From DATAZK01 sp965199805 (GTDB taxonomy: Bacteria; Actinomycetota; Actinomycetes; Frankiales; Frankiaceae): a DNA stretch of 64,000 nt. Location of the stretch: assembly GCA_965199805.1 (NCBI GenBank), contig CBDATO010000001.1:3410001-3474000 (forward strand), given 5' to 3'. The position numbers and the translations under genes are program-made. How positions within the stretch are numbered: the first letter of the stretch is position 1; every line of letters starts with the position of its first letter. Under the pieces are notes generated by a model that saw only the letters and a program-made list of their open reading frames with translations, was not told where the DNA came from and searched no databases. Of this stretch, positions 34,455-44,458 are shown in pieces.

Positions 34455-35303
34455 ATGCGTACGGAACGGATGGCGGGGAAAACGGTTGTCGTGAGCGGCG
34501 GTGCGTCGGGCGTGGGCCTTGCAGCAGCGAAGGGGTTGGCGCGTCTGGGTGCACGGACGATCGTCTTGACGCGGAGCGAGACGAACGGGCGGCGGGCGAT
34601 GGACGACATCCGGCGCGACAGCGGGTCCGAGGATGTCGATTTTGTCGTGGGCGGCCTGGGGTCGCAGACCGGAGCGCGCCTCGTCGCCCATGCCGTCGCC
34701 GCCCGCGGCGGGGGCGTCGACGTCGTCATAAGCGCTGTCGGCTCTGTGGGCGAACAGGGACTGACCCCGGCCGGCGTGCCTCGATCCTTCGCCACGAACT
34801 ACCTGACCCACTTCCTGCTCATTCGTGCGATGACCCCGATGCTGCAGGCCACGCCCAACAGCCGGGTGCTGATCGTCGGAGCCGCGCCGGCGGTCGTGCG
34901 CCGCATCCGTGACGTCCGGGTCGACGGGGTCGACTCCGACCTCACCACGACCAAGGCTCTGACTCAGTCGTTGGCCTGGAAGCTCTTGCTGGCCCGATAT
35001 GTAGAGCGTGCAGCGTCCGACAACGATTTCACCGTCAACGTGTTCCACCCTGGCCTCGTGCGGTCGAACCTACTGAGTTCCGCACCTCCGGCGCTCCGTT
35101 TAGTCGGAGCGATCTCGAACCGGTTCGCGCACACGTATTGCGCCGTCACCGACCACCTGGCCTCCGACCGAACACTGACCGGGGTCGGCGGCGGGATGTT
35201 CGACAACCGAGGTCGGTCGGTGATCCTGCCGGCCGTCGTCACCGACGTACACGCCGCTTCGGTCTGGGAAGCAAGCATCGCGCTCGCAGACCGAACGGAC
35301 TGA
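34455..35303 (+). CDS. SDR-type protein with altered active site
   Basis: 282 residues, retinol-dehydrogenase-like SDR layout: nucleotide loop VVVSGGASGVGLAAAKGL, an Arg-rich alpha-C strand, VISAVGSVGE in place of NAG, then NYLTHFLLIRAM. The region that should read Y-x3-K is SDLTTTKALTQSL: the Lys is kept but the Tyr position holds Leu, and the usual Ser is not clear. It may therefore be an inactive or non-classical member. ATG 34455 is chosen as the start nearest the domain, after an AGGCGGGG stretch. Divergent from a TetR gene. Confidence 0.7.
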   Translation: MRTERMAGKTVVVSGGASGVGLAAAKGLARLGARTIVLTRSETNGRRAMDDIRRDSGSEDVDFVVGGLGSQTGARLVAHAVAARGGGVDVVISAVGSVGEQGLTPAGVPRSFATNYLTHFLLIRAMTPMLQATPNSRVLIVGAAPAVVRRIRDVRVDGVDSDLTTTKALTQSLAWKLLLARYVERAASDNDFTVNVFHPGLVRSNLLSSAPPALRLVGAISNRFAHTYCAVTDHLASDRTLTGVGGGMFDNRGRSVILPAVVTDVHAASVWEASIALADRTD

Positions 35304-35453
35304 AATCGGTGAGCGACACATCGGACAGTGGCCGCGCCATGGTCGCGGATTCGTGGCGCGCGGTGCCCGAAGTCCGGTCCGTAGCTCCTCGGACGGCTGG
35401 GCCCAGCGAACTCGTCTGCGGGCGAGGGCCGTAGCCGTGTACCCATAGACCGG

Positions 35454-35770
35454 TTGAACGGACCGGGCCGGAGGTTCGTGGTGCCCTGGCTGCGGTACCC
35501 GGCGATTCTCGGCTGGATATCGCGGGGGAAGTCGTCGCGGTCGGGCCGCGGAACGCGGTTCACGGTCGGCGATCGGGTGCCTGGCCACGCGGCAGGGGTC
35601 GAGCGACCGCGGAACCGGGCCCGAGGAAGGGGGCGTTCCAAACGCACGCGCTGCTGCTGGTACGGGTGATCGCTCAGCTTCCGGACACCCTCTCCTTCGA
35701 GCAGGCCGCGGTGAGAGCCCCGCTGGGCATAGACGTCGGGCGACGGACGCTGAGCTGGCGTGGCGGTTGA
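35454..35770 (+). pseudogene. Alcohol dehydrogenase/quinone reductase-like fragment, frameshifted
   Basis: Pieces of a GroES-like dehydrogenase can be read in three frames: VPWLRYPAILGW, then in the next frame DIAGEVVAVGP, then TRFTVGDRVPGHAAGVERPR, then in another frame LPDTLSFEQAAV. The order is that of a normal medium-chain dehydrogenase N-terminus, so at least three indels have occurred. The 5' end and the NADP-binding half are missing. Confidence 0.65.
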
Positions 35771-36271
35771 CAAGTGAGACGAGATTGGTCAGCGACGGGG
35801 TGGAACTGGCTGGGGTTGTTCGCCGGCCCATCGGTGGCGGGCAGCTTCCTGCGCTGGTGTTGGTGACACCGGGTAGTAGCATCAAGGAGCCGATCGGTGC
35901 GACGTACGGCGGGCGTTGGCTGAGCGTGGTTTCTGACGCGGACTTTGATCCGTCGTTTCAGGGCGAGAGTGGCGGGGAACCGCGCGATCTCGAGGACCCT
36001 GCGGCCCGCAAGGCTGATGTCTGTGCTGCGGTCGAGTACCGGCAGAGCCGAGGTGACGTCGACCCGCAAGCTGTCGGCGCTGCAGGCATCTGCGCGGGCG
36101 GCGGCTACGCCGTGCAGGTCGCGGCGACCGATCACCGTATCCGGGCGCTGGGCACAATTGTCGCGGTCAACATCGGGCGGGCATGCCGCGAGGGCTATGC
36201 CGCTACCGACGGGATCGTCAGCGCCTTGATGCGATTGCCGAGCAGCGAACCGGCGAGGCCCGCGAAAGGTT
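35767..36271 (+). pseudogene. Alpha/beta-hydrolase fragment (dienelactone hydrolase-like), cut by IS1380
   Basis: Resembles secreted or cytosolic alpha/beta-hydrolases of the dienelactone hydrolase type: SDGVELAGVVRRPIGGGQLP, PALVLVTPGSSIKEP, FDPSFQGESGGEPRDLEDP, and the nucleophile-elbow-like GAAGICAGGGYAVQ (Cys in the elbow, as in GICAGGGY). Two compensating indels near 35920-35945 garble about ten residues, and another near 36190 shifts the end. At 36271 the sequence passes into a truncated IS1380 copy, so the catalytic Asp and His parts are missing. Confidence 0.6.
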
Positions 36272-37163
36272 AAGCAGGCCGGTGAGTTCGGCGACGAACG
36301 CCCCGTCCCGCAGCCCACCCGCCGAGTCGTAGGCCGGTGTCCATGCCGCTGCCGGCAGCCGGCGGATGAGCTGCTCAGCAGCAGCGGCCAACGTCCAGCC
36401 AACCGAAAACGCCAGGCCACGGGCCGACTGCCAGTCCAGGAAGGCATGGGTGCCGCCGGCACCGTCGGTCTGGACGAGGACTTTGCGGCCGGGTCGGCTC
36501 CGGCTGATCCCGGGCAGCTGCGCCAGCGCCTGACGCACGACCGTGATGTGGTCGGCGGCCGTGATCGACCCGGCCTGCCCTTCGCGCAGCAGACCGGCGA
36601 CCATCTCACCGGTGCCGCCCTCGCCGTGGTCGACGAAGCCGAGCAGCGGATGATGACCGAAGCCCATCTTGAACGTCGGCGTCGCACCTTCCTTTTCCTG
36701 AATGTGCGGTCACCAACGTGGCATCCAGGTCGACAGTGACCGTGGCGCCGGCATTCGGCGCATGCGATCCGGCGCGCTTCCAGACGTGGCCGCGGACCGC
36801 AGCCCGGGCCTTGGCGATCGCCGCGAGCACCCGGTCGCAGTCGGCGGCCAGACCGGCGACGGTGCGTGACACCGTCGCATCCGAGGCGACCGGTCCGAAC
36901 ACTTCTGGTGCCGCCCGCACCGTCGCGATATCAGCCAGGCAGTCACCACCGAGCGCGAGCGTCACCGCCAGATCGAGCAGCACTTTGGCCGGGTCATGAA
37001 GGGCCTGCGGCCGGCGCCAACGGCCCAGCGCGGACGACAGTTCACGGTCCAGCCCGGTCGCACGGACGGTTTCGAGCAGTAGCACGCCACCGGCATGCGA
37101 CACCAGCTGCCGGCCCGCCGCGTCGACTCGGACAGGCGGATAGAACCCGCTACGCTGACTCAC
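36272..37163 (-). pseudogene. IS1380 transposase, frameshifted and truncated
   Basis: Encodes SHAGGVLLLETVRATGLD through TVTVDLDATLVTAHS in one frame (from ATG 37163). A frameshift near 36703, where CTTTTCCTGAATG replaces CTTGTCCGAATG of the intact copy, then puts FGHHPLLGFVDHG through AELTGLLNL in the next frame. It stops at about 36272. The last 170 residues, including the catalytic Glu, are missing. Non-functional. Confidence 0.88.
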
Positions 37164-37283
37164 CAGAAAGGTGCTCCTGCATCAGGCTGATTCGGACCTT
37201 AGACGAGTCGAGCCTTCCCTGCTCAGGGGCACTTTTGCATTGATCAACACCCAGTCAGACCGATAACCCGTGAAATCTCCGGG
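36272..37283 (-). mobile_element. IS1380-family element, truncated copy
   Basis: A close relative of the element at 15037-16696. Its right end with terminal TCCGGG at 37278-37283 and the transposase leader are conserved; the left half, past 36272, is lost. It abuts TTAG (37284-37287), which forms the stop codon of the pentapeptide-repeat gene, and lies against the hydrolase fragment on the other side. Confidence 0.85.
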
Positions 37284-38744
37284 TTAGGCCCCCGGACAAT
37301 CGCCGAGTGTCGGGTGGCTGATGGTGCCGTCCGGCATGAACGTGTTGCAGAGGATGGCGCCGGTGAAGTCGGCTCCGTCGATGTTGGCTCCGATAAGGTT
37401 TGCCTCGGTCAGATCGGCTCCGGCGAAGGAGACATGGCCGAGGTTCGCGCCGGTGAAGGAGGCTTCTGACAATCTCGCCTTTTTCATCGTGGCGCCGGCG
37501 AGGTTCGCATCGGTGAAGGCGGCGAGGCGTGCGTCGGCGTCGACGAAGCTCGCCTGCTGTAGGTCGGCGGAGACAAAGTTGGTCAGGATGAGATCGGACC
37601 GTTCGAAGTTCGCGCGCGGGAAGCGGGCTTTGACTAGCGAGGTGGCGCCGAGTGACGTGCCGGTGAGCTTCGCGTCCGGTGCGGTCGCGAAAGCGAGGGT
37701 GCCTAGATAGAAGTCGCTGTCTGCAAGGTCGGCTCCGGGCAGCGACGCGTAGCTGAGGAAGGCTCCTTGCAGGTTGGTCGTGCGCAGGTCGGCCTTGGGG
37801 CACTGGGCGTACGCAGCGACCCGGCAACCGTTCACGACGGACCCGGCGGAGAGCTGGGTCCCGTTGAGCAGGGCGTTGATCGCGCCGTAAAAGACGTTCG
37901 TTGACGGCAGCGGGATGGGCTGGGTGCCTTGCGCGGGGGGCTGCTGACCGGGGCACAGGCCCTTCCGGGGGTTCTTGACGTTTCCGTCCGGCATGAGGGT
38001 GTTGCAATACACGGCGCCGGTCAGGTCGGCGTCCGTCAACGTCGAGCCGGTGAGGTCGGCGTTGGAGAGGTTGACACGCACCATGCGCGCCCGGGTCAGG
38101 TTGTTGCCGTTGAAGTCGGTGTCCGAGAGGTTCGCGCCGGTGAGATCAGCACCGGTGAGATCACTGGCCACGACCGCGCCGAAATTAGCGTTGAGGCCGC
38201 GCAGGTTGGCTCCGGCGAGGTCGGAGTCGTCGATGCTGGCGAGGTGCAGCTCGGCATTCTCGAGTGAGAGGCCCCGTGCTTGAACCCGGTTCAATGACGT
38301 GCCGGTGAGCTTGGTATTGCTGAGGTCGGCGCCGGTCATATTCGCGTACGTGAAGCTGGCGAGAGCGACGGTAGCGCCGCGCAGCTGTGCGCCGCTGAGG
38401 TCGGCGTACTGCAGCTGCGCGCCGCGCAGCATGGCGCCGTTCAGGTCTGTGCGCGCGCATTCCGTGCGCGGCTTGACGACGCAGGTCCCGACCGTCGTGC
38501 CGTAACGGATGCGAGGGCTGCTGCCCTGCAGGAGCAGACCGTAATACGGACTTGTGGTCGGAACTAGAATGGTATTTCCGGCCTTCGACGGCGTGGGCTG
38601 GGCGGCCGCGGTGGGAGCAGCTGTCGCACTCGGAGCGGCCGGCGAGCCGCCCGCGGTGCTTGTCGAGCAGGCGGTTGCCGTCAGCATGCTGATGGCTGCG
38701 ACGCCGCCGGCAAGTGCCACGGCTGCGGGGCGGGGACGGGGCAT
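37284..38744 (-). CDS. Pentapeptide-repeat lipoprotein with duplicated domain
   Basis: 486 residues. ATG 38744 begins a short basic N-region, a hydrophobic core and TATAC, a plausible lipobox, then an Ala/Pro/Thr linker. Two blocks of A-[DN]-L-x-x pentapeptide repeats follow, each opening with a Cys-containing motif (GTCVVKPRTECARTDL; GCRVAAYAQCPKADL) and each closing with a CNT-x-MPDG...CPG motif. The fold is expected to be two right-handed beta-helices. Partner unknown; an exported location makes DNA-mimic roles unlikely. The IS1380 remnant abuts its stop codon exactly. Confidence 0.8.
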   Translation of the reverse strand: MPRPRPAAVALAGGVAAISMLTATACSTSTAGGSPAAPSATAAPTAAAQPTPSKAGNTILVPTTSPYYGLLLQGSSPRIRYGTTVGTCVVKPRTECARTDLNGAMLRGAQLQYADLSGAQLRGATVALASFTYANMTGADLSNTKLTGTSLNRVQARGLSLENAELHLASIDDSDLAGANLRGLNANFGAVVASDLTGADLTGANLSDTDFNGNNLTRARMVRVNLSNADLTGSTLTDADLTGAVYCNTLMPDGNVKNPRKGLCPGQQPPAQGTQPIPLPSTNVFYGAINALLNGTQLSAGSVVNGCRVAAYAQCPKADLRTTNLQGAFLSYASLPGADLADSDFYLGTLAFATAPDAKLTGTSLGATSLVKARFPRANFERSDLILTNFVSADLQQASFVDADARLAAFTDANLAGATMKKARLSEASFTGANLGHVSFAGADLTEANLIGANIDGADFTGAILCNTFMPDGTISHPTLGDCPGA

Positions 38745-38801
38745 GATCACCGGGTGATCGTCTAACCGTTCATGGCTCGAGCGCCCTAGGAGAAATCACC
38801 A

Positions 38802-40256
38802 GTGCCTTGCTCGCGGGTCGAAGGGCCTCCACCTGTTGAGGGTCCGCCGGCGGCAGAAAACCGGCGGCGCTGGTGGGTACTGGTCTTCGTTCTCGTTGCG
38901 CGATGCATGGATTTGCTCGACGGCACGATGACGACTGTGGCGTCGGCGGGCATCGCCCGCGACCTGCAGGCATCCAGCACGCAGCTGCAATGGATCCTCG
39001 GTGCCTACGGGTTGACGTTCGCGGCGGGCCTGGTAGCCGGTGCACGGCTCGGTGACATTCTCGGGCGCAAGCAGCTATTTCTCGTCGGCGTCACCTGTTA
39101 CGTGCTGTCCGCGGTCGGATGTGCCGCGGCACCGGACAGCGGCGTTCTGATCGGTTTCCGGCTGCTACAGGGCCTCGGAGCCGCGCTGCTCATTCCTCAA
39201 GGACTGGGCTTGATCAGGGCGGTCTTCGCCGGCGAGCAGCTTGGCCGCGCGCTCAGCCTTATCGGGCCAGTGGTCGGTCTCGCGTCCGTCTTCGGCCCCG
39301 TGCTCGGCGGGTTGATCATTGATGCAGATCTGTACGGTTGGGGCTGGCGGCCGGTGTTTCTTATTCACGTTCTGCTCGGCGTGATTGCCGCTGTGGGGGC
39401 ACAGCGCCAGTTCCCGCAGTCACGCCTGAGGCCGGCGCCCCGCCTGGACCTCGGCGGCTGCCTCCTGCTGGGACTCTTCTCGGGCTTGTTGATCTATCCG
39501 TTGATCCAGGGCCGTGACAGTGACTGGGCACCCTGGACCTTCGGAATGATCGCAGCCAGCGGCTTGGCCCTGGCCGGCTTCGTCGTGTGGACCAGACGCC
39601 GGCTGCGTACGGGCCGGGATCCGCTGGTTGTCCCGAGCGTCTTCGATCACCGCGCTTTCACGGCCGGCATCGTCACGATGTTCGCGCTGTTCAGCGGGAT
39701 GATCGGCGGCATCTTCACGTTGACGGTCTTCCTGCGCTTCGGGCAGCAGGTGTCTGCCGTACGCGCGGGTCTGACGTTGACGCCCTTCGCCGCGGGCCTG
39801 GCCGCCGGCGCGGTACTGGCGTCGATGGTGGTCGTGCCGCGGCTGGGCCGGACGACCCTGCAGCTCGGCGCGCTCCTGATGGGCGCCGGTTCATTGGCGA
39901 CGTGGCGCGTCGTAGACGGCAGCGGCCTCGACACGAGTGCTGCGGCGCTGATCGGACCTCAGCTGACTCTCGGTGTCGGCATCGGGCTGATCCTTGCGCC
40001 GCTCATCGACTTCGTCGTCGGTTCGGTACGCGATTTCGAGGTCGGGTCGGCCACCGGCGTCTTCAATTTCGTCCAGCAGCTCGCCGGCGCGGCGGGCGTC
40101 GCGACCATCGGAACACTCTTCTTCAGCGTCTTGGACGATGCCGGATTCGCCGCGGCCTATACGCGTTGCCTGCTCGTCGAGGCGGCATTGGCGGCGACGC
40201 TGTTCGTCGTAACGTTCCTGTTGCCGCGCAGGCCTCCAGCCGCGCTGAACGCTTGA
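38802..40256 (+). CDS. MFS drug exporter, EmrB/QacA (DHA2) type
   Basis: 484 residues, about 14 hydrophobic helices. The N-terminal MDLLDGTMTTVAS, the motif A-like GARLGDILGRKQLFLVG, and RLLQGLGAALLIPQGL with VGLASVFGPVLGGL (motif C) are typical of the DHA2 family of proton-driven multidrug exporters. Starts at GTG 38802, downstream of AGGAGAA. It is convergent with the LuxR-type gene, one base between stops. Substrate unknown. Confidence 0.9.
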   Translation: MPCSRVEGPPPVEGPPAAENRRRWWVLVFVLVARCMDLLDGTMTTVASAGIARDLQASSTQLQWILGAYGLTFAAGLVAGARLGDILGRKQLFLVGVTCYVLSAVGCAAAPDSGVLIGFRLLQGLGAALLIPQGLGLIRAVFAGEQLGRALSLIGPVVGLASVFGPVLGGLIIDADLYGWGWRPVFLIHVLLGVIAAVGAQRQFPQSRLRPAPRLDLGGCLLLGLFSGLLIYPLIQGRDSDWAPWTFGMIAASGLALAGFVVWTRRRLRTGRDPLVVPSVFDHRAFTAGIVTMFALFSGMIGGIFTLTVFLRFGQQVSAVRAGLTLTPFAAGLAAGAVLASMVVVPRLGRTTLQLGALLMGAGSLATWRVVDGSGLDTSAAALIGPQLTLGVGIGLILAPLIDFVVGSVRDFEVGSATGVFNFVQQLAGAAGVATIGTLFFSVLDDAGFAAAYTRCLLVEAALAATLFVVTFLLPRRPPAALNA

Positions 40257-40257
40257 C

Positions 40258-42965
40258 TCAGTGAGTCGTCAGCCAGTCGGCCAGGCCGAACAGGCCCGGG
40301 TTGGTTCGAGCCAGGTCACTGAGCTGATGACGCGATCCGACACCGGCTTTGCCGTAGATGTTTCCCAGGTGGTAGCCGACCGTGCTCTGGGTGATGAACA
40401 GCTCACGAGAAATCTGCGCGTAGCTCATGCCGGTGAGCAGCAAGGTCAGGACGTCGTTCTCCCGCTCGGTCAAGGTGACCCCGCCGGGTAGCGCGGAGAT
40501 CGATGGCGGCACGGCCGGATCCGTTCGCATCGTCCGCAGCCGCTCGAGATAGGGCGCCGCGCCCAGCCGAGCGTAGATCTCGTCGGCCTGCCGCAGCGAT
40601 TCGTCGCGGGCGAGACCGAGCGCCGCAGCGACGCGAGCCCGGTCGACGAGGGCGTGCGCCAGGTAAAGCGGAAGTTCGAGGTCTGCGGAGACGGCCGCGT
40701 CCAGGTGCTCGAGGGCGGCCGTCGCGTCCCCGCGCGCCTCGCACACCAGTCCACGGAACCAGCTGCCGACGGCGCCCGCCCAGGGAGCGGCCGGTCGAAG
40801 GGTTTCCAGCCGCGCCGTTTGAATGTCTGCCTCATTCAGACGCCCAGCCCATACCAACGCCGGCACATAGATCAGCATCAGCGTCGGACTCGGTGGCGAC
40901 CATCGGTCAATCTCGAAGCGGGTTCCTTCTAATGCGGAGAGCGCGGAGCGCTGCTCGTCCGGCGATCCTCCGGCGTGGGCGCGGGCCAGGAACGTCCCAG
41001 CGAACTGCATGCACGCTTCCAACCAAGGTGACTTGGTCAGGAGCGCACGTCCACGTTCGATGGCCTCGTCGGCGTCTGCGAACCGTCCGGAACCGATATC
41101 CACCAAGGGGGCCAAGGCCGCGGTCATCTGATGAACGACATCCCCGCCGATGTCGAAGGCCTGCCGGAACTGACCCGGGCGCGCGCCCAGTCGCCGTTCA
41201 ACCACTGCACGAAGCCTAGGTGGGCATGGAACGACCCGGCGCCGAGGTCGGTCACGCCATCAACGATGCGTCGGGTGGCTTCCTCCAAATCGGCTTCGGC
41301 TTCTCGGGTCAGCCCCATGGTCGCCCGAAGAGCCCCGCGGAACGCTAATGCGCCGGTCGCCGGCAAGGGAACCGCATGCGCGGCGGGCATCATGGCCAGA
41401 CCGTCAAGGATCGGGCCGATCCCGTCCTGCCTGATCGCTATCTGGCTGCGAGCAACCAATTCGAGACCGTCACACTCCGTGGCGCCCGTGCGGACGTCGG
41501 CCACCTGGTCGAGTGCTTCGACGATGTCCTCGGTGGGATGACCGAGACACATGCGGGCCCAGCCGAGAAGGACTGCGGCTCGATGGCATACCGGGTCGTC
41601 GACCGGATCGCCTCCGTCGACGACGGGCGTCAAGAAGGAAATGGCATCCTGATAGCGCCGCTGCTGAATCGCATAACGGCCGAGGACCAGGCTGCGCCAC
41701 GCCGACTCGCCGGCGGCGAGGACGTCGTCGATTTCCGCTGCGATGAACGGCAAGTCGGTGGCCACGACCGAGGCGTGCAGGGACTGCAGCCACCGTTTCT
41801 CTCGCAGCGCCGGTCGGGACGTCAATGCGCTGGCCCAGCGTAAGTACTGGCCGGCGAGTCTGAAAGAGCGTTTGGCGAAGAGCTCTTCGGCGTAGTCGGC
41901 CATGTCGTCGGCGAGCACGTTGTCGTATTGCTCGGCCGCTGCCATTCGGTGTTGCAGTGCGGCCGACCGTGACTCGACCAGTGTTGCGGCCCGCGCGTGC
42001 AAGCTGCGCAGCAACGGCAGGGGAGTTTGCTGATGGATGGACGCCCGAATTAGCGCATGGGCTGGGCGGACTCGCAGCGGCTCGCTTGCCCGGTCGAGGT
42101 TCACGAAGCTGGCCTCGGCCAGTTGCTGCGCGGCTTTTGAGGGGGCGCCCATTTCGCAAACCGCAGCCGCCTGCGCGAGAGGCGTCCAGGAGGACCCCAG
42201 AATGCAGACAGATCGCAACAGCGCGAGAGCTGCGTCGTCCAGGCGTGCAGCTCGTGTGGCGATCGAGCGCGCGAACAGCGCAGGCGGCGGAAGCATCCCC
42301 GCTGCGGCGAGCTCGTCGAGGTTGTGCTCCGCGAGCAATGACGTGAGGTACAGCGGATTGCCGCCGGTGTGCTCGTGCAGCCGTTCGGCCAGCTCTCGGG
42401 AGAGCTCGGGCCAGCGGTACCGGCCGAGCTCGACGATCTGATCGGTATTGAGACCTTGCAGCCGGATGTGCACCGCAGGCGGACGGCTGGCGACCCACCG
42501 CTGCCATCCGGTATGCAGCTCAGGTACAAGCGGCCGGGTCGCGACGGCCACTAGCAGCCGGTCACCGGACGTGCGTCGCAGCAGCCAGAGCAGCGCTTCG
42601 ACCGATTCGGGGTCGGCCCAGTGCAGATCATCGACGGCGAGCAGCACCGGGCCGGCGGTCGACACCGCATCCAACCGGTTGCGCAGGACCAGCGCCGCCA
42701 CTCGAGTCGGCACATCACTGCTATCGGCCGAGATTGTCGGGTCGGCGTCCCACTGCGACAACAGGGTGAACGGGGCCGTATCGCCCTCAAGGCCGTCTGC
42801 ACGAAGGACGCGGAAATCCGGCGCCGAAGCCGCGATCTCGTTCAGGAGCGCCGACTTCCCGAAACCGGCCTCCGCCTCGACGACGAGAACGTGCGGCTCT
42901 CCGGCGCGTGCGCGTCCGACCACCGCGTCGATCCGCTGAAGATCGTCCGGATGCCACAAGTGCAA
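40258..42965 (-). pseudogene. LuxR-family ATP-binding regulator (LAL type), frameshifted
   Basis: N-terminal AAA/NACHT-like ATPase: Walker A EAEAGFGKSALLNE, Walker B LLAVDDLHWADPES; a long TPR-like middle; and a C-terminal LuxR helix-turn-helix, LTERENDVLTLLLTGMSYAQ then ISRELFITQSTVGYHLGNIY. TTG 42965 is a good start, seven bases after GAGGAGG; the frame continues to 43178. Near 41189 one G seems missing from a G run (GCCCGGGTCAG), so one frame ends at 41124 while the rest, GQFRQAFDIGGDVVH onward, is in the next frame. Total about 900 residues, the normal length. It is either a pseudogene or a sequencing slip. It follows the carotenoid oxygenase gene. Confidence 0.8.
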
Positions 42966-43024
42966 CGAAATGCCTCCTCGTGGCAATCGCGGGCCTCGGA
43001 GCATTGTCGACCTACATGCGTGAT

Positions 43025-44458
43025 TCAGGCCAGGGGAATCCACGTCCCATGCAGGCCGAGCGGCACCCGCTGCGGAAGCCGCACGGTCGCGACCGGGCCT
43101 GCGGACGGATCTGCAGCCGGCAGCACGAGCAACCGGCTCGTCAGATCGGTGCGGTCGGTCGCGAATGTGATCCACCAACCGCGAGAGGAATCAGGGTCAC
43201 CGGCGTGTGGGACAAAAACTTGTTCTCCGACGGCCAGATCGCCCGCGAACCACGTCACGAAGGAGCCGCTGGCGGTGTCGTACCAACCCAGCGAGTCCGC
43301 GTCACCGTTCAGCAGGGGCTTCGCTGCGGTCTTCAGAGACGTGCCGATCTGACGGTGCTCTCCGGTCAGCATCCGGTCGTCGATGCGCGGGAACTCCATG
43401 CCCCGGTCGGCGAGCACCTCGCGCGTCACAATGCCGGTGCCCGGATCGAGCCTGAGGCGAGCCAACGATCCGGTAGCGGCCACGTCACGAGCCAGCCCGC
43501 TTGGAGCCGTCCACTGTACGTAGTCGAGCACGATCCGTGGTGTCCCATCAGTGGCTACGGAGTCGAAGGCGTTGACGGTGTGCCACAGCCAGAACGGGTC
43601 GGTCGACAGCCAGCGGATGGCACCGCCGTCGCGTGGGATCACGGCGATCCGGGTGCCGTGCTTGGGCTCCCACGACAACGGGGATCCGTTCGACATGACG
43701 GGGTCGAAGAAGAGCGGCCCGAGTACGAGCACGACGTGGGTCGCGGTCAGTGCCATGTCGTGGACGAGGACCGGCCGGGTGACGCCGTCGACCGGTGTCT
43801 GCGCCCGGATGGGGATGCCGTCGGCGCCGATGACCGACCAGGTCAGATACGGCGCGTCGAGCCCGTAGCAGAAGGAGACCATCTCTCCGGTGGCCGGATC
43901 GACCTTCGGGTGCGCCGTCACGCCCGAAGGAAGCATCCCGCAGAACGTCTCGCGTTCGAGCGTCTCCAGGTCGGAGGAAATGGTGAACGGAGGCGCGGAT
44001 TCACCGAGAGCCAGCAACCGGCCACCGTGCCAGACGACGTTGATCCCAGGCAGATCCTTGTGCGTATGAGCCAGTGAGGGGCCTACGAGGTCGGGCCCGG
44101 GACTGTAGCCGCGTCCGGTGATGCCCGGCCACAGCGCCCGACCGGCTGCCTCTTCCGCCACGACGGCGGGCGTGCGGACGAATCGGTTGGTGTAGCGAGC
44201 CCTTCCGTTGCGGAAGGAGACGCGGTGCAGCATGCCGTCGCCGTCCAGCGGATACAGGTATGCGCCGAGCGGGCTGAACCGCGGGTTCGGACCGTTCCGT
44301 ACGTAGTCGCCGTCGAACTCGGGGGGAAGTTCGCCCTCTATGACGAGGTCCGGGACGTCGACCTCACGCACCTGCGGTGCGAAGACGTCCCGCAGGTGGG
44401 GCTCGGTGGCCATGTCGATCGGCTGCGGCGCTGAAGTGCGCATGGCGGCGGCGCTCAT
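43025..44458 (-). CDS. Carotenoid oxygenase (RPE65/CCD family)
   Basis: 477 residues, a normal length. The family frame GELPPEFDGDYVRNGPNPRF opens it, and all four iron-ligand histidines can be placed: GVTAHPKVDP, LVHDMALTATH, LWHTVNAFDS and GLHGTWIP near the C-terminus. It should cleave a carotenoid or related alkene, using O2, to aldehydes or ketones; the exact substrate is unknown. The ATG overlaps the stop of the upstream membrane-protein gene (ATGA), so translation is coupled. No carotenoid biosynthesis gene lies nearby. Confidence 0.93.
   Translation of the reverse strand: MSAAAMRTSAPQPIDMATEPHLRDVFAPQVREVDVPDLVIEGELPPEFDGDYVRNGPNPRFSPLGAYLYPLDGDGMLHRVSFRNGRARYTNRFVRTPAVVAEEAAGRALWPGITGRGYSPGPDLVGPSLAHTHKDLPGINVVWHGGRLLALGESAPPFTISSDLETLERETFCGMLPSGVTAHPKVDPATGEMVSFCYGLDAPYLTWSVIGADGIPIRAQTPVDGVTRPVLVHDMALTATHVVLVLGPLFFDPVMSNGSPLSWEPKHGTRIAVIPRDGGAIRWLSTDPFWLWHTVNAFDSVATDGTPRIVLDYVQWTAPSGLARDVAATGSLARLRLDPGTGIVTREVLADRGMEFPRIDDRMLTGEHRQIGTSLKTAAKPLLNGDADSLGWYDTASGSFVTWFAGDLAVGEQVFVPHAGDPDSSRGWWITFATDRTDLTSRLLVLPAADPSAGPVATVRLPQRVPLGLHGTWIPLA

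Noticed and set aside
42908..44077. Plus-strand frame of 389 codons opposite the carotenoid oxygenase
   Set aside because: Antisense to a gene with all four iron-ligand histidines; Arg/Gly/Pro-rich with no motif.
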